From assembly GCA_015265235.1 (NCBI GenBank), contig JABZYJ010000020.1, positions 1 to 16,943 on the forward strand: 16,943 nucleotides of DNA, written 5' to 3'. The stretch's first letter is position 1; every line of letters begins with the position of its first letter. This document shows, one piece after another, positions 1-7,372 of this stretch. The position numbers and the translations under genes are program-made. Source of the stretch: Selenomonas sp. (GTDB lineage Bacteria > Bacillota > Negativicutes > Selenomonadales > Selenomonadaceae). The notes beneath the pieces were generated by a model, which was not told where the DNA came from, ran no database searches, and saw only the letters and a program-made list of their open reading frames with translations.

Positions 1-724
1 GCGCAGAACGGCACGGATCGACAAGACCATCAAGGCGGTCAAGGAACGTCTGACCGCAGAGATCCAGTACTGGGACTACCGTGCCGGGGAGCTCCGGGAA
101 AAGGAAGCCGCAGGCAAGACGAATGCCCGTCTGAACGCGCAGAAGGCGGCGCAGCGTGCGGAGGAACTCAGTGCGCGGATGCAGCGACGGCTGGCAGAGC
201 TGGACATGGAGAAACGCATTGCGCCGACGGCACCCATCGTGGTCGGCGGTGCCCTCGTCATACCGCGCGGACGGCTCTCCATGCTCATGGGACACGTGGA
301 GAGCATGACTGCCGATCCGGCGGCGCGGAGTGCCGTCGAGCAGGCGGCGATGAACGCCGTCATGGACATCGAGCGCAGCCTCGGCTATCTGCCGCGCGAC
401 GTGAGTGCGGAGAAGGTCGGCTACGATGTGGAGTCTGAGATTCCGATGCATCTGCGTGCCTCGGGCGATGCGCCGCTGCGCTTCATCGAGGTCAAGGGGC
501 GGCGGGCGGATGCTGCGACCGTCACCGTCACGAAGAACGAAATCCTCACAGCGTTCAACAAGCCCGCCGCGTACATCCTCGCACTCGTTGCCGTCGATGG
601 CACACGTACACGGACGACGTATCTACAGCGTCCCTTCCGTGAGCGGCCGGACTTCGCTGCAACGAGCGTAAACTATGACATCAAGGAACTGATGGACGGT
701 GCGACCGTCCTCTTGCAGAGGTAG
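1..724 (+). CDS. SNF2-type helicase, C-terminal part with DUF3883 domain (5' end outside window)
   Basis: The frame is open from base 2 to the TAG at 722-724, so only the last 240 or so residues are present and the helicase motor lies upstream of the window. The visible part begins with a long charged, probably coiled-coil stretch rich in Lys, Glu and Ala, with a segment reading RLNAQKAAQRAEEL. This is typical of the region after the motor in large helicases of defence operons. The end is a DUF3883/NOV_C-like domain with GYDVES followed by FIEVKGR and a TVTKNEI helix, an arrangement resembling a PD-(D/E)xK nuclease core (Asp, then Glu-x-Lys). An internal ATG at 179 is not a plausible start because the coding pattern continues upstream. 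The methylase gene starts 4 bases after the stop, so the two are probably translated together. Helicase identity is inferred from the C-terminus and the neighbours; the motor itself is not visible. It probably translocates on or remodels foreign DNA. Confidence 0.8.
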   Translation, partial: RRTARIDKTIKAVKERLTAEIQYWDYRAGELREKEAAGKTNARLNAQKAAQRAEELSARMQRRLAELDMEKRIAPTAPIVVGGALVIPRGRLSMLMGHVESMTADPAARSAVEQAAMNAVMDIERSLGYLPRDVSAEKVGYDVESEIPMHLRASGDAPLRFIEVKGRRADAATVTVTKNEILTAFNKPAAYILALVAVDGTRTRTTYLQRPFRERPDFAATSVNYDIKELMDGATVLLQR

Positions 725-728
725 GATC

Positions 729-1712
729 ATGGCATACAAGAAGAAACTCATCGAGGTCGCGCTCCCGCTGGATGCGATCAACGCGGAGTCTGTTCGTGAA
801 CGATCAATACGGCATGGACATCCAGCCACACTCCATCTGTGGTGGTCACGGAAACCGACGGCGACAGCGCGTGCCGTGATCTGGGCGTCGCTCGTCGATG
901 ATCCATCGGCGCATCCCGAGCAGTTCCCCACGGAGCAGGCGCAGGAGAAGGAGCGGCGACGCCTCTTTCGCATCCTCGAGGAGCTCGTGAAATGGGAGAA
1001 CTCCAATGATAAGCGCGTTCTGGATGCCGCGAAAGCGGAGATCCTGAAGTCCACGGACGGGAACCCGCCGCCGCTGCTTGACCCCTTCGCGGGCGGTGGA
1101 GCAATCCCTCTTGAGGCACAGCGGCTCGGGCTTGAGGCGCACGCGCATGACCTCAATCCCGTCGCCGTCATGATCAACAAGGCGATGATCGAGATCCCGC
1201 CGAAGTTTGCGGGTCAGCCTCCCGTAAATCCCGAGGCACAGAGGAACAAGCTCACGGAGGACGACTGGTCGGGTACGCGCGGACTCGCCGAGGACGTGCG
1301 CTACTACGGCGAATGGATGCGAGTGAAGGCGTTTGAGAAAATCGGGCACATCTATCCGAAGGTCAAGGATGCCGACGGGAAAGAACATACCGTTATCGCA
1401 TGGCTCTGGGCACGTACCGTGAAATGCCCGAATCCTGCGTGTGGTTGTGAGATGCCGCTGGCGAGCAGCTTTGAGCTGTCTAAGAAAAAGGGAAAAGAGG
1501 CGTACGTTCAGCCGATTATCGAGGGAAAGAATATTCGCTATGAGGTAAGGAAGGGAAAAGGGGCACCTGAACCTCCGAAGATGGGGCGCGGCGCGAAGTT
1601 TCGCTGTCTTTGCTGTGGGGAGATGACAACGCCCGAGTATATCAAGGCAGAGGCGACAGCGGAGCGCATGGGCGCGGATTTGATGGGGGGTCGTTGCCGA
1701 GGGGGTGAATGA
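729..1712 (+). CDS. DUF1156 DNA adenine methylase, N-terminal half (frameshifted)
   Basis: The start is the ATG at 729, just behind AGAGGTAGG at the end of the helicase gene. This half encodes 327 residues and holds the family hallmarks. RSIRHGHPATLHLWWSRKP lies near residues 20-40, the SAM-binding motif DPFAGGGAIPLEA starts at residue 118, and a Cys-rich zinc-ribbon-like pair follows (CPNPACGC, then CLCC). Members of the family are predicted N6-adenine or N4-cytosine DNA methylases of about 900 residues. Here the frame ends early at a TGA at 1710-1712. Removing one G from the run at 1685-1690 joins it without loss to the next frame, giving a 908-residue protein of normal length. In a defence operon its role would be to mark host DNA as self. 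As read, the half carries the SAM site but lacks the DPPY catalytic motif, so alone it should be inactive. Confidence 0.85.
   Translation: MAYKKKLIEVALPLDAINAESVRERSIRHGHPATLHLWWSRKPTATARAVIWASLVDDPSAHPEQFPTEQAQEKERRRLFRILEELVKWENSNDKRVLDAAKAEILKSTDGNPPPLLDPFAGGGAIPLEAQRLGLEAHAHDLNPVAVMINKAMIEIPPKFAGQPPVNPEAQRNKLTEDDWSGTRGLAEDVRYYGEWMRVKAFEKIGHIYPKVKDADGKEHTVIAWLWARTVKCPNPACGCEMPLASSFELSKKKGKEAYVQPIIEGKNIRYEVRKGKGAPEPPKMGRGAKFRCLCCGEMTTPEYIKAEATAERMGADLMGGRCRGGE
1685..1690 (+). other. Six-G homopolymer at the methylase frameshift
   Basis: Six consecutive G follow ATGAT-type coding sequence at the exact point where the DUF1156 frame breaks. With six G the frame reads LMGGRCRGGE and stops at 1712. 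With five G it reads LMGVVAEGVNERTYLS, which matches the expected continuation of the family. The cause may be slipped-strand phase variation, a fixed mutation, or a sequencing or assembly error in the homopolymer. Confidence 0.75.
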
Positions 1713-3456
1713 ACGGACATATCTGTCTGCTGATGACGTGCAGATAAACGCCGCCGCGGTTCACAAGCCGACGGATGTTCCTGTTCAACCGCTCGCAAAT
1801 GACCCGCGCAATATCTGGTGTACGATCTATGGTCTGGATACGTTCGACAAACTCTTTACGAATCGGCAGCTTGTGGCACTTACCACATTCAGTGAACTTA
1901 TTACGGAAGCGCGGATACAAATCGAAACTGACGGCGGAAGTGCGGAATATGCACAGACAATTTCTGTTTACCTGTCGTTTTTGATTGATAAGATGGCTGA
2001 TTTGGGGAATGCTCTTAACCGTTGGGAGCCAGCCGCTCAGTGTCCAAGGCAGTGGTTTGCAAGACAGGCTATTCCGATGATTTGGGCATATGCGGAGAGC
2101 AATCCGTTTAGCGACAGCTCGGGATCGTGGGCGGTGCTGTTGCATAATTTGATGAACTGCTTTCATTCTGGTTTGTTTGATTTTGACCGTGATTATAGCG
2201 GGACAGCAATTCAAGCGGATGCACAATCAACGGATAATAAAAAAAATGTTATGATTTCTACAGATCCTCCGTATTACGATAATATCGGGTATGCGGATTT
2301 GTCGGATTTCTTTTATGTATGGCTGCGGCAAAACTTTAAGGATGTATATCCAGACCTGTTTCGGACGATGCTTGTTCCGAAGGCGGAGGAACTTGTGGCT
2401 ATCCCATATCGCTTTGCGGGCAGCACGGAGAAGGCGAAGAATTTCTTTGAAGATGGGATGTCCAGTGCGTGTCGGCAAATGTATGCGGCTGCTGTCGATG
2501 ATGTTCCCGTGACCATCTACTATGCATTCAAGCAGCGTGATGCCGATGACAATGACGCAACCGCCTCCACGGGCTGGGAGACCATGCTCTCAGCGATCAT
2601 TCGAGCGGGGTTCTGTATCACGGGCACATGGCCGATACGAACCGAGATGGGTTCACGAGCCAACGGACAGAACGCGAATGCTCTCGCCTCCTCCATCGTC
2701 CTTGTCTGTCGCAAGCGTACCGCCGATGCTCCCGTCTGCACGCGGCGTGACTTCCTTACGGCACTCAAGCGGGAACTGCGCCCCGCCCTTGTGAACCTCC
2801 AGCAGAGCAATATCGCCCCCGTGGATATGGCGCAGAGTGCCATCGGCCCCGGCATGGCGGTCTACTCGCGTTATCGAGAGGTGCTTGAGGCAGACGGTAC
2901 GCCGATGACGGTGCGCACGGCACTGCAGATCATCAATCAGGAGCTTGACCAGTACTTCTCGGAGCAGGACGGAGCACTCGATCGGGATACGATTTTCTGT
3001 GTGGCACTCTATACGCAGTACGCATTCCGCGAAGTGAAGTTCGGCGATGTGGATGTGCTCGCGCGTGCGAAGAATACGAGTACCGATCGCCTACGGGAGA
3101 AGGGCATCCTCTTCGCGGAGCGGGGGACGGTACGCCTCCTGCCGCGCGATGAGATGGCAGCACAGAGGAGGTTCGATGTCTCTGTGACGTGGCAGGTCGT
3201 TCAGCGTCTCGCCCATGCGCTCGATGTGGATGGTGTGGAGGGCGCAGCGCAGATCGTTGTGGGGCTTTCCGCGGAGGACGCAGAGAAGGCACGCGCACTC
3301 GCCTATCGCCTGTTCCAGACGGCAGAGCGGCGAGGCTGGGCGCAGGAAGCCTATGCGTATAACACGCTGGTTACGAATTGGCGGGCGATTCAGGAGGCCG
3401 CCACACGGATAAAGAAAGAACAAGGCGCGAATCAGGGCGGACTCTTCGCCGAGTAG
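1705..3456 (+). CDS. DUF1156 DNA adenine methylase, C-terminal catalytic half (frameshifted)
   Basis: This frame continues the preceding methylase half. The only local start is a GTG at 1705 that overlaps the upstream stop by 8 bases (GTGAATGA), with no proper ribosome binding site, so separate translation would depend on coupling. The catalytic motif IV, TDPPYYDN, has its Asp at base 2263, residue 187 of this frame and about 512 of the repaired protein. It is followed by IGYADLSDFFYVWLR, the usual DUF1156 context. The stretch TGWETMLSAIIRAGF is another conserved methylase segment, and the protein ends at the TAG at 3454-3456. Base composition falls well below the flanks between about 1860 and 2500 and recovers abruptly near 2520. 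The downstream ATPase starts 23 bases later. The family call is firm. Whether the gene is broken, phase-variable or misread cannot be told from one sequence. Confidence 0.85.
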   Translation: MNERTYLSADDVQINAAAVHKPTDVPVQPLANDPRNIWCTIYGLDTFDKLFTNRQLVALTTFSELITEARIQIETDGGSAEYAQTISVYLSFLIDKMADLGNALNRWEPAAQCPRQWFARQAIPMIWAYAESNPFSDSSGSWAVLLHNLMNCFHSGLFDFDRDYSGTAIQADAQSTDNKKNVMISTDPPYYDNIGYADLSDFFYVWLRQNFKDVYPDLFRTMLVPKAEELVAIPYRFAGSTEKAKNFFEDGMSSACRQMYAAAVDDVPVTIYYAFKQRDADDNDATASTGWETMLSAIIRAGFCITGTWPIRTEMGSRANGQNANALASSIVLVCRKRTADAPVCTRRDFLTALKRELRPALVNLQQSNIAPVDMAQSAIGPGMAVYSRYREVLEADGTPMTVRTALQIINQELDQYFSEQDGALDRDTIFCVALYTQYAFREVKFGDVDVLARAKNTSTDRLREKGILFAERGTVRLLPRDEMAAQRRFDVSVTWQVVQRLAHALDVDGVEGAAQIVVGLSAEDAEKARALAYRLFQTAERRGWAQEAYAYNTLVTNWRAIQEAATRIKKEQGANQGGLFAE

Positions 3457-3479
3457 ACGTTTCACAGGAGGAATGTAGG

Positions 3480-6400
3480 ATGGGCAGCAATCACGAAAAG
3501 GTGCGGCAGGGGGAGCGTATTCTGCTCTTTGCACTCTCGGACTATGTCTGCAAGGAGCTCAAGCAGACCTACGGAGCACATTGGTGGGAGGAGGGCGTTC
3601 TGGACATCCTCTATGAGGATCAGAAGCGCAGTCTGCCGCTCGCAGGGGACTGGGGGACGCTCGTGGATTCTCTCGATATGGCGGCGGCGTTGCGTCTCTT
3701 TGACCTGCACTGGCGCAACATTTTTTCGCGCAAGCTGTCCATCGACCACCGCACCTGGGCAAAGGAGCTGATGGGCGTCCGCAACAAGCTTGCCCATCTC
3801 GGCGGGAAGGACTTCACCGATGATGATACATGGCGGGCACTCGATACGATGGCGCGTCTCGCGGAACAAATCGATCCCGAGACGGCGGAGGAAATTCGCG
3901 AGATCCTGCGGGCGTTCCGCTATGGCTCGGCGGGCGGATCGATGGAGAGCGTTCAGTCTGCGCCCGCGCAGGCTGTGACAAACGCAAACACGGGTGGCAT
4001 CCTGCAGTCTGCTCCGTCGGGTAATCTGCCAAGCTGGCGCGACGTAATCAAACCGCATCCGGATGTGGCGGCGGGACGGTACAAGAACGCCGAGTTCGCT
4101 GCCGATCTCGCGCAGGTGGCACGTGGTGAGGGCTCGTTCGAGTACCGCGATCCCGTGGAGTTCTTTGCGCGTACCTATGTGACCGAGGGCATGGCGGGGC
4201 TGCTCATGCAGGCACTCCGACGCATCGGCGGCAAGGACGGCGAGCCGGTGATCCAGCTCAAGACGGCGTTCGGCGGCGGCAAGACGCACAGTATGCTCGC
4301 GCTCTATCACATGCTGCGCGGGACGGTGCCGCTCGATAAGATCCCCGCAGTGCAGCCTGTTCTCGCGCGTGCGGGGCTGTCCACACTGCCAAAGGCGAAC
4401 GTGGCGGTGCTCGTCGGTACGGCGATCGACCCGACGCGGGTGCAGCGTCCGCCGCACATGCCCGGCATCATGATCCATACGCTGTGGGGGGAGATGGCGG
4501 CGCAGCTCGCCTCTGCGGCGGGCAATCCGAAGCTCTATGACTATGTGAAGGAGGCGGACAAGAAGGGGGTCTCGCCCGGCTCGGAGGCGCTGAAGAATCT
4601 CTTTGATGCGGCGGGGCCGTGCCTCATCCTCATGGATGAGCTGGTCGCCTATGCGAAGAAGATCTATGGCGTGGACGGGCTTCCCGCCGGATCGTTTGAC
4701 AATTTCATTTCCTTTATCCAAGAGGTCACCGAGGCGGCACGTGCGAGTAAAAATAGCCTCGTGGTCGCGTCGATCCCCGAGTCGGAGATCGAGATCGGCG
4801 GTCCGGCAGGGCAGGCTGCGCTTGAGAGTATCGCACATACCTTTGGACGGATGGAGGCGATCTGGAAGCCCGTGACGGCAAACGAGGGCTTTGAGGTCGT
4901 GCGCCGCCGCCTCTTCCTCGACTGTGAGGATACGGATGCCAGAGATCGCGTCTGTGCGGCATTCAGTGAGATGTACCATGCGAATCAGGATGTATTTCCC
5001 GTCGAGGCACGCGAGCTGGAGTACCGTGAGCGCATGATCTCCTGCTATCCGATTCACCCCGAGGTGTTCGACCGTCTCTACGAGGATTGGGCGACATTGG
5101 AGCGTTTTCAACGGACGCGCGGCGTGCTGCGCCTGATGGCGGCGGTGATTCATGAGCTGTGGATGGGGAGCGATGCGGGGTTGCTCATCCTGCCGGGCTC
5201 TCTGCCGATGGATATTCCGTCGGTGCGCGACGAGCTGACACGCTATCTGCCCGACGGGTGGATCGCACTCGTGGACAGCGAGGTGGACGGCAAGAAGGCG
5301 ACTCCCTATAAGAAGGATCAGGAGAACGCGCGCCTCGGCAAGTTCCTCGCGGCGCGGCGTGTGGCGCGTACGATCATGCTCGGCTCTGCGCCGAGTGTGC
5401 GTGCCCAGTCGGTACGCGGCATCGAGTCTACCCGCATCTCGCTCGGGGTTGTTCAGCCCGGCGAGAATATCTCTGTGTTTAAGGATGCGCTGAGCACGCT
5501 TGAGACCTCGCTCTCGTATCTCTATACCAATCCGTCGCGCAGTCGCTACTGGTACGACACGCGTCCGACGCTGCGCAAGCCGGTGACGGATCGTGCCTCG
5601 CAGATCGCAGATGCTAATGTCGTGCGTGAGATCGAGACGTGTCTGCGCAAATGCAAGAAGGAGTCCCCGTTTGCGGGGCTCCATATCTGCCCCGCGTCCT
5701 CTCTGGATGTACCGGATGAGCAGGCGGCACGGCTCGTTCTCCTGCGTCCGACGGAGACACATACGGTGAACAAGTCGGACAGTGCCGCGATGACGGCGGC
5801 AGTGGATGTTTTGAACAATCGCGGGAGCAATACGCCGCGCATCTATCGCAATATGCTCCTCTTTGTCGCAGCGGATGCGGGGCTGATGAATGATTTGCAG
5901 CAGGATGTCCGCCTCTATCTCGCGTGGCAGTCGATTCAGAATGACCGCGAGTCGCTGAATCTCGATGCCGCGCAGAACCGCGAGACGGAGAGCAGTCTGC
6001 GTGCGGCGCATGATACAGTAGAGGCACATCTGCGGGAGGCGTATTGCTGGCTGCTGATCCCGTACGTGGATAAGACGGCAGATGTGAGGACGGTTCAGTG
6101 GGAGGTGCCGCGCATCGGCGGTGATGAGAGCATTGTGACGAAGGCGGCGAAGAAGGCTCTGGCGGATGAGGCGGTCATTCCGCGCTGGGCACCTATGCTG
6201 CTGAAGATGGAGCTGGACAGTCTGCTGTGGGCGTCCTCCGATCATCTGCCGGTCAAGACGCTGTGGGAGCAGCTGTGCACCTATTGCTATCTTCCTCGCC
6301 TTGCCGCAGAGGAGGTGCTCATGCAGGCGATTCGCGAGGGCGTGAACTCCGATCAATACTTTGCCCTCGCAGCGGGATTTGACAGCACACGCTATATCGA

Positions 6401-6908
6401 CCTGATGTTCAGCCGTTCGGTTTCATACGTCGATACGTCCGCCCTTCTCGTGAAGATGGCAGTCGCGCAAAAACAGCTTGCCGAGGACGCAGCAAGGCGT
6501 CAGGCGGAGATGGATGCCATGGCAGCGGGCAGCGACCACTCGGTCGCCCCGTATGGCAACAATGGGCACGGCAATATGACGGACGGCTCCGCCGATACGG
6601 CCCATGGGGGCGTGGCGGATGGCTCATCACCGTATGGACCGTCCGTGCCTGCGGTGTCCACTCCTGCACCTGCGAAAAAACGGCGCTTCTTCCTCTCTGC
6701 CGCGCTTGATACGACACGAATCAACCGCGACGTTCAGAACTACGTCGAAGAGATCATCCGCCACCTCACCTCCGAGGACGGAACACGCGTCACTATCTCC
6801 CTCGAAGTGGAGGCCGAAAGTGATAATGGCTTCTCCCTCCAGACCATCCGCACCGTCTCCGAGAATGCACGGACACTTGGCGCGAAGGATGTGGGCTTTG
6901 AGGAGTAA
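3480..6908 (+). CDS. DUF499 P-loop ATPase with N-terminal Swt1-type HEPN domain
   Basis: The start is the ATG at 3480, with AGGAGG at 3466-3471 eight bases before it. An earlier ATG at 3473 meets a stop at once, and the longer frame from 3378 lies inside the methylase gene. The product is 1142 residues. Residues 1 to about 150 resemble the Swt1-family HEPN domain, with the R-x4-H motif RNKLAH at R101-H106, the signature of HEPN ribonucleases. The DUF499 ATPase follows, with Walker A FGGGKTH (Lys268) and Walker B LILMDE (Asp386, Glu387). A low-complexity Gly/Ser/Pro/His linker covers about 1013-1064 and a conserved small C-terminal domain about 1065-1142. Such ATPases recur beside DUF1156 methylases and SNF2 helicases in defence islands. 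The likely role is to couple ATP hydrolysis to target sensing or assembly, with HEPN as a possible RNA-cleaving effector; this role is inferred. The gene ends at the TAA at 6906-6908, just before a terminator. Confidence 0.88.
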   Translation: MGSNHEKVRQGERILLFALSDYVCKELKQTYGAHWWEEGVLDILYEDQKRSLPLAGDWGTLVDSLDMAAALRLFDLHWRNIFSRKLSIDHRTWAKELMGVRNKLAHLGGKDFTDDDTWRALDTMARLAEQIDPETAEEIREILRAFRYGSAGGSMESVQSAPAQAVTNANTGGILQSAPSGNLPSWRDVIKPHPDVAAGRYKNAEFAADLAQVARGEGSFEYRDPVEFFARTYVTEGMAGLLMQALRRIGGKDGEPVIQLKTAFGGGKTHSMLALYHMLRGTVPLDKIPAVQPVLARAGLSTLPKANVAVLVGTAIDPTRVQRPPHMPGIMIHTLWGEMAAQLASAAGNPKLYDYVKEADKKGVSPGSEALKNLFDAAGPCLILMDELVAYAKKIYGVDGLPAGSFDNFISFIQEVTEAARASKNSLVVASIPESEIEIGGPAGQAALESIAHTFGRMEAIWKPVTANEGFEVVRRRLFLDCEDTDARDRVCAAFSEMYHANQDVFPVEARELEYRERMISCYPIHPEVFDRLYEDWATLERFQRTRGVLRLMAAVIHELWMGSDAGLLILPGSLPMDIPSVRDELTRYLPDGWIALVDSEVDGKKATPYKKDQENARLGKFLAARRVARTIMLGSAPSVRAQSVRGIESTRISLGVVQPGENISVFKDALSTLETSLSYLYTNPSRSRYWYDTRPTLRKPVTDRASQIADANVVREIETCLRKCKKESPFAGLHICPASSLDVPDEQAARLVLLRPTETHTVNKSDSAAMTAAVDVLNNRGSNTPRIYRNMLLFVAADAGLMNDLQQDVRLYLAWQSIQNDRESLNLDAAQNRETESSLRAAHDTVEAHLREAYCWLLIPYVDKTADVRTVQWEVPRIGGDESIVTKAAKKALADEAVIPRWAPMLLKMELDSLLWASSDHLPVKTLWEQLCTYCYLPRLAAEEVLMQAIREGVNSDQYFALAAGFDSTRYIDLMFSRSVSYVDTSALLVKMAVAQKQLAEDAARRQAEMDAMAAGSDHSVAPYGNNGHGNMTDGSADTAHGGVADGSSPYGPSVPAVSTPAPAKKRRFFLSAALDTTRINRDVQNYVEEIIRHLTSEDGTRVTISLEVEAESDNGFSLQTIRTVSENARTLGAKDVGFEE

Positions 6909-6968
6909 CCGTGTGTGTGGGGGGGTGAAGCAGTTTTTTGTTTGATGTGAGTGATACGATATACAAAA

Positions 6969-6995
6969 CGAGCACGTATGATGGATACGTGCTCG
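6969..6995. terminator. Bidirectional hairpin terminator between convergent operons
   Basis: A perfect 11-base-pair stem (CGAGCACGTAT with ATACGTGCTCG) closes a 5-base loop. Four A precede it and CTTT follows, so it could stop transcription from both sides. It sits between the end of the DUF499 gene and the convergent ASCH gene that ends at 7001. Confidence 0.8.
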
Positions 6996-7000
6996 CTTTG

Positions 7001-7372
7001 TTAATCTAGATAAATGAAAGATTGAGGTGCCTGACTTACTCCATAGTCGGATAAAGCTTTTGGATGATCATAGCGTATCACTTCTTTTAGCTTGTACGCA
7101 ACCGCCATATGTTTCCCTTCATAATAGGAAAAATAGAAGTTCTTTGTGATTCCCGCTACTGACTTAGTAATGGACCATATCTCTTTGGGGGAACCTTCTA
7201 ATATTGTTTCGACGGTTGCTTCTCCAACCACTTGCTTTTGTGGTGAGGACGCATAAAAAATGATTCGGCCTATATTCTCTTTTGGCTTTGATTTTCTAAA
7301 TTCATATTTTTTTTTCCCTTCCAGTATATATTCTACGAATTCCGGTTTAATTGATAATAACATTGTCGACAT
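7001..7372 (-). CDS. ASCH-domain protein
   Basis: The product is 123 residues, close to a lone ASCH domain. The start chosen is the ATG at 7372 (MSTMLLSIKP), because GAGAGGG lies eight bases before it. A longer frame from 7408 would place the start deep inside the upstream gene without a binding site. The signature G-x-K-x-x-E-x-R is present as GKKKYEFR, with Gly19, Lys21, Glu24 and Arg26. ASCH belongs to the PUA-like superfamily; its members bind RNA or modified nucleosides, and some hydrolyse N4-acetylcytidine. The gene overlaps the acetyltransferase gene by 26 bases, which implies translational coupling. Pairing an acetyltransferase with a domain linked to acetylcytidine is suggestive but not proof of function. 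It is AT-rich relative to the surrounding chromosome. Confidence 0.8.
   Translation of the reverse strand: MSTMLLSIKPEFVEYILEGKKKYEFRKSKPKENIGRIIFYASSPQKQVVGEATVETILEGSPKEIWSITKSVAGITKNFYFSYYEGKHMAVAYKLKEVIRYDHPKALSDYGVSQAPQSFIYLD

Noticed and set aside
3378..3479. Extension of the DUF499 protein to an ATG at 3378
   Set aside because: It lies inside the methylase coding region in another frame, while AGGAGG and the conserved N-terminus place the start at 3480.
3462..6356. A 964-residue open frame on the minus strand, opposite the DUF499 ATPase
   Set aside because: It is a mirror-frame shadow of GC-rich coding sequence. The product is dominated by Arg, His and Leu with no domain, and the plus-strand gene has clear motifs and a strong binding site.
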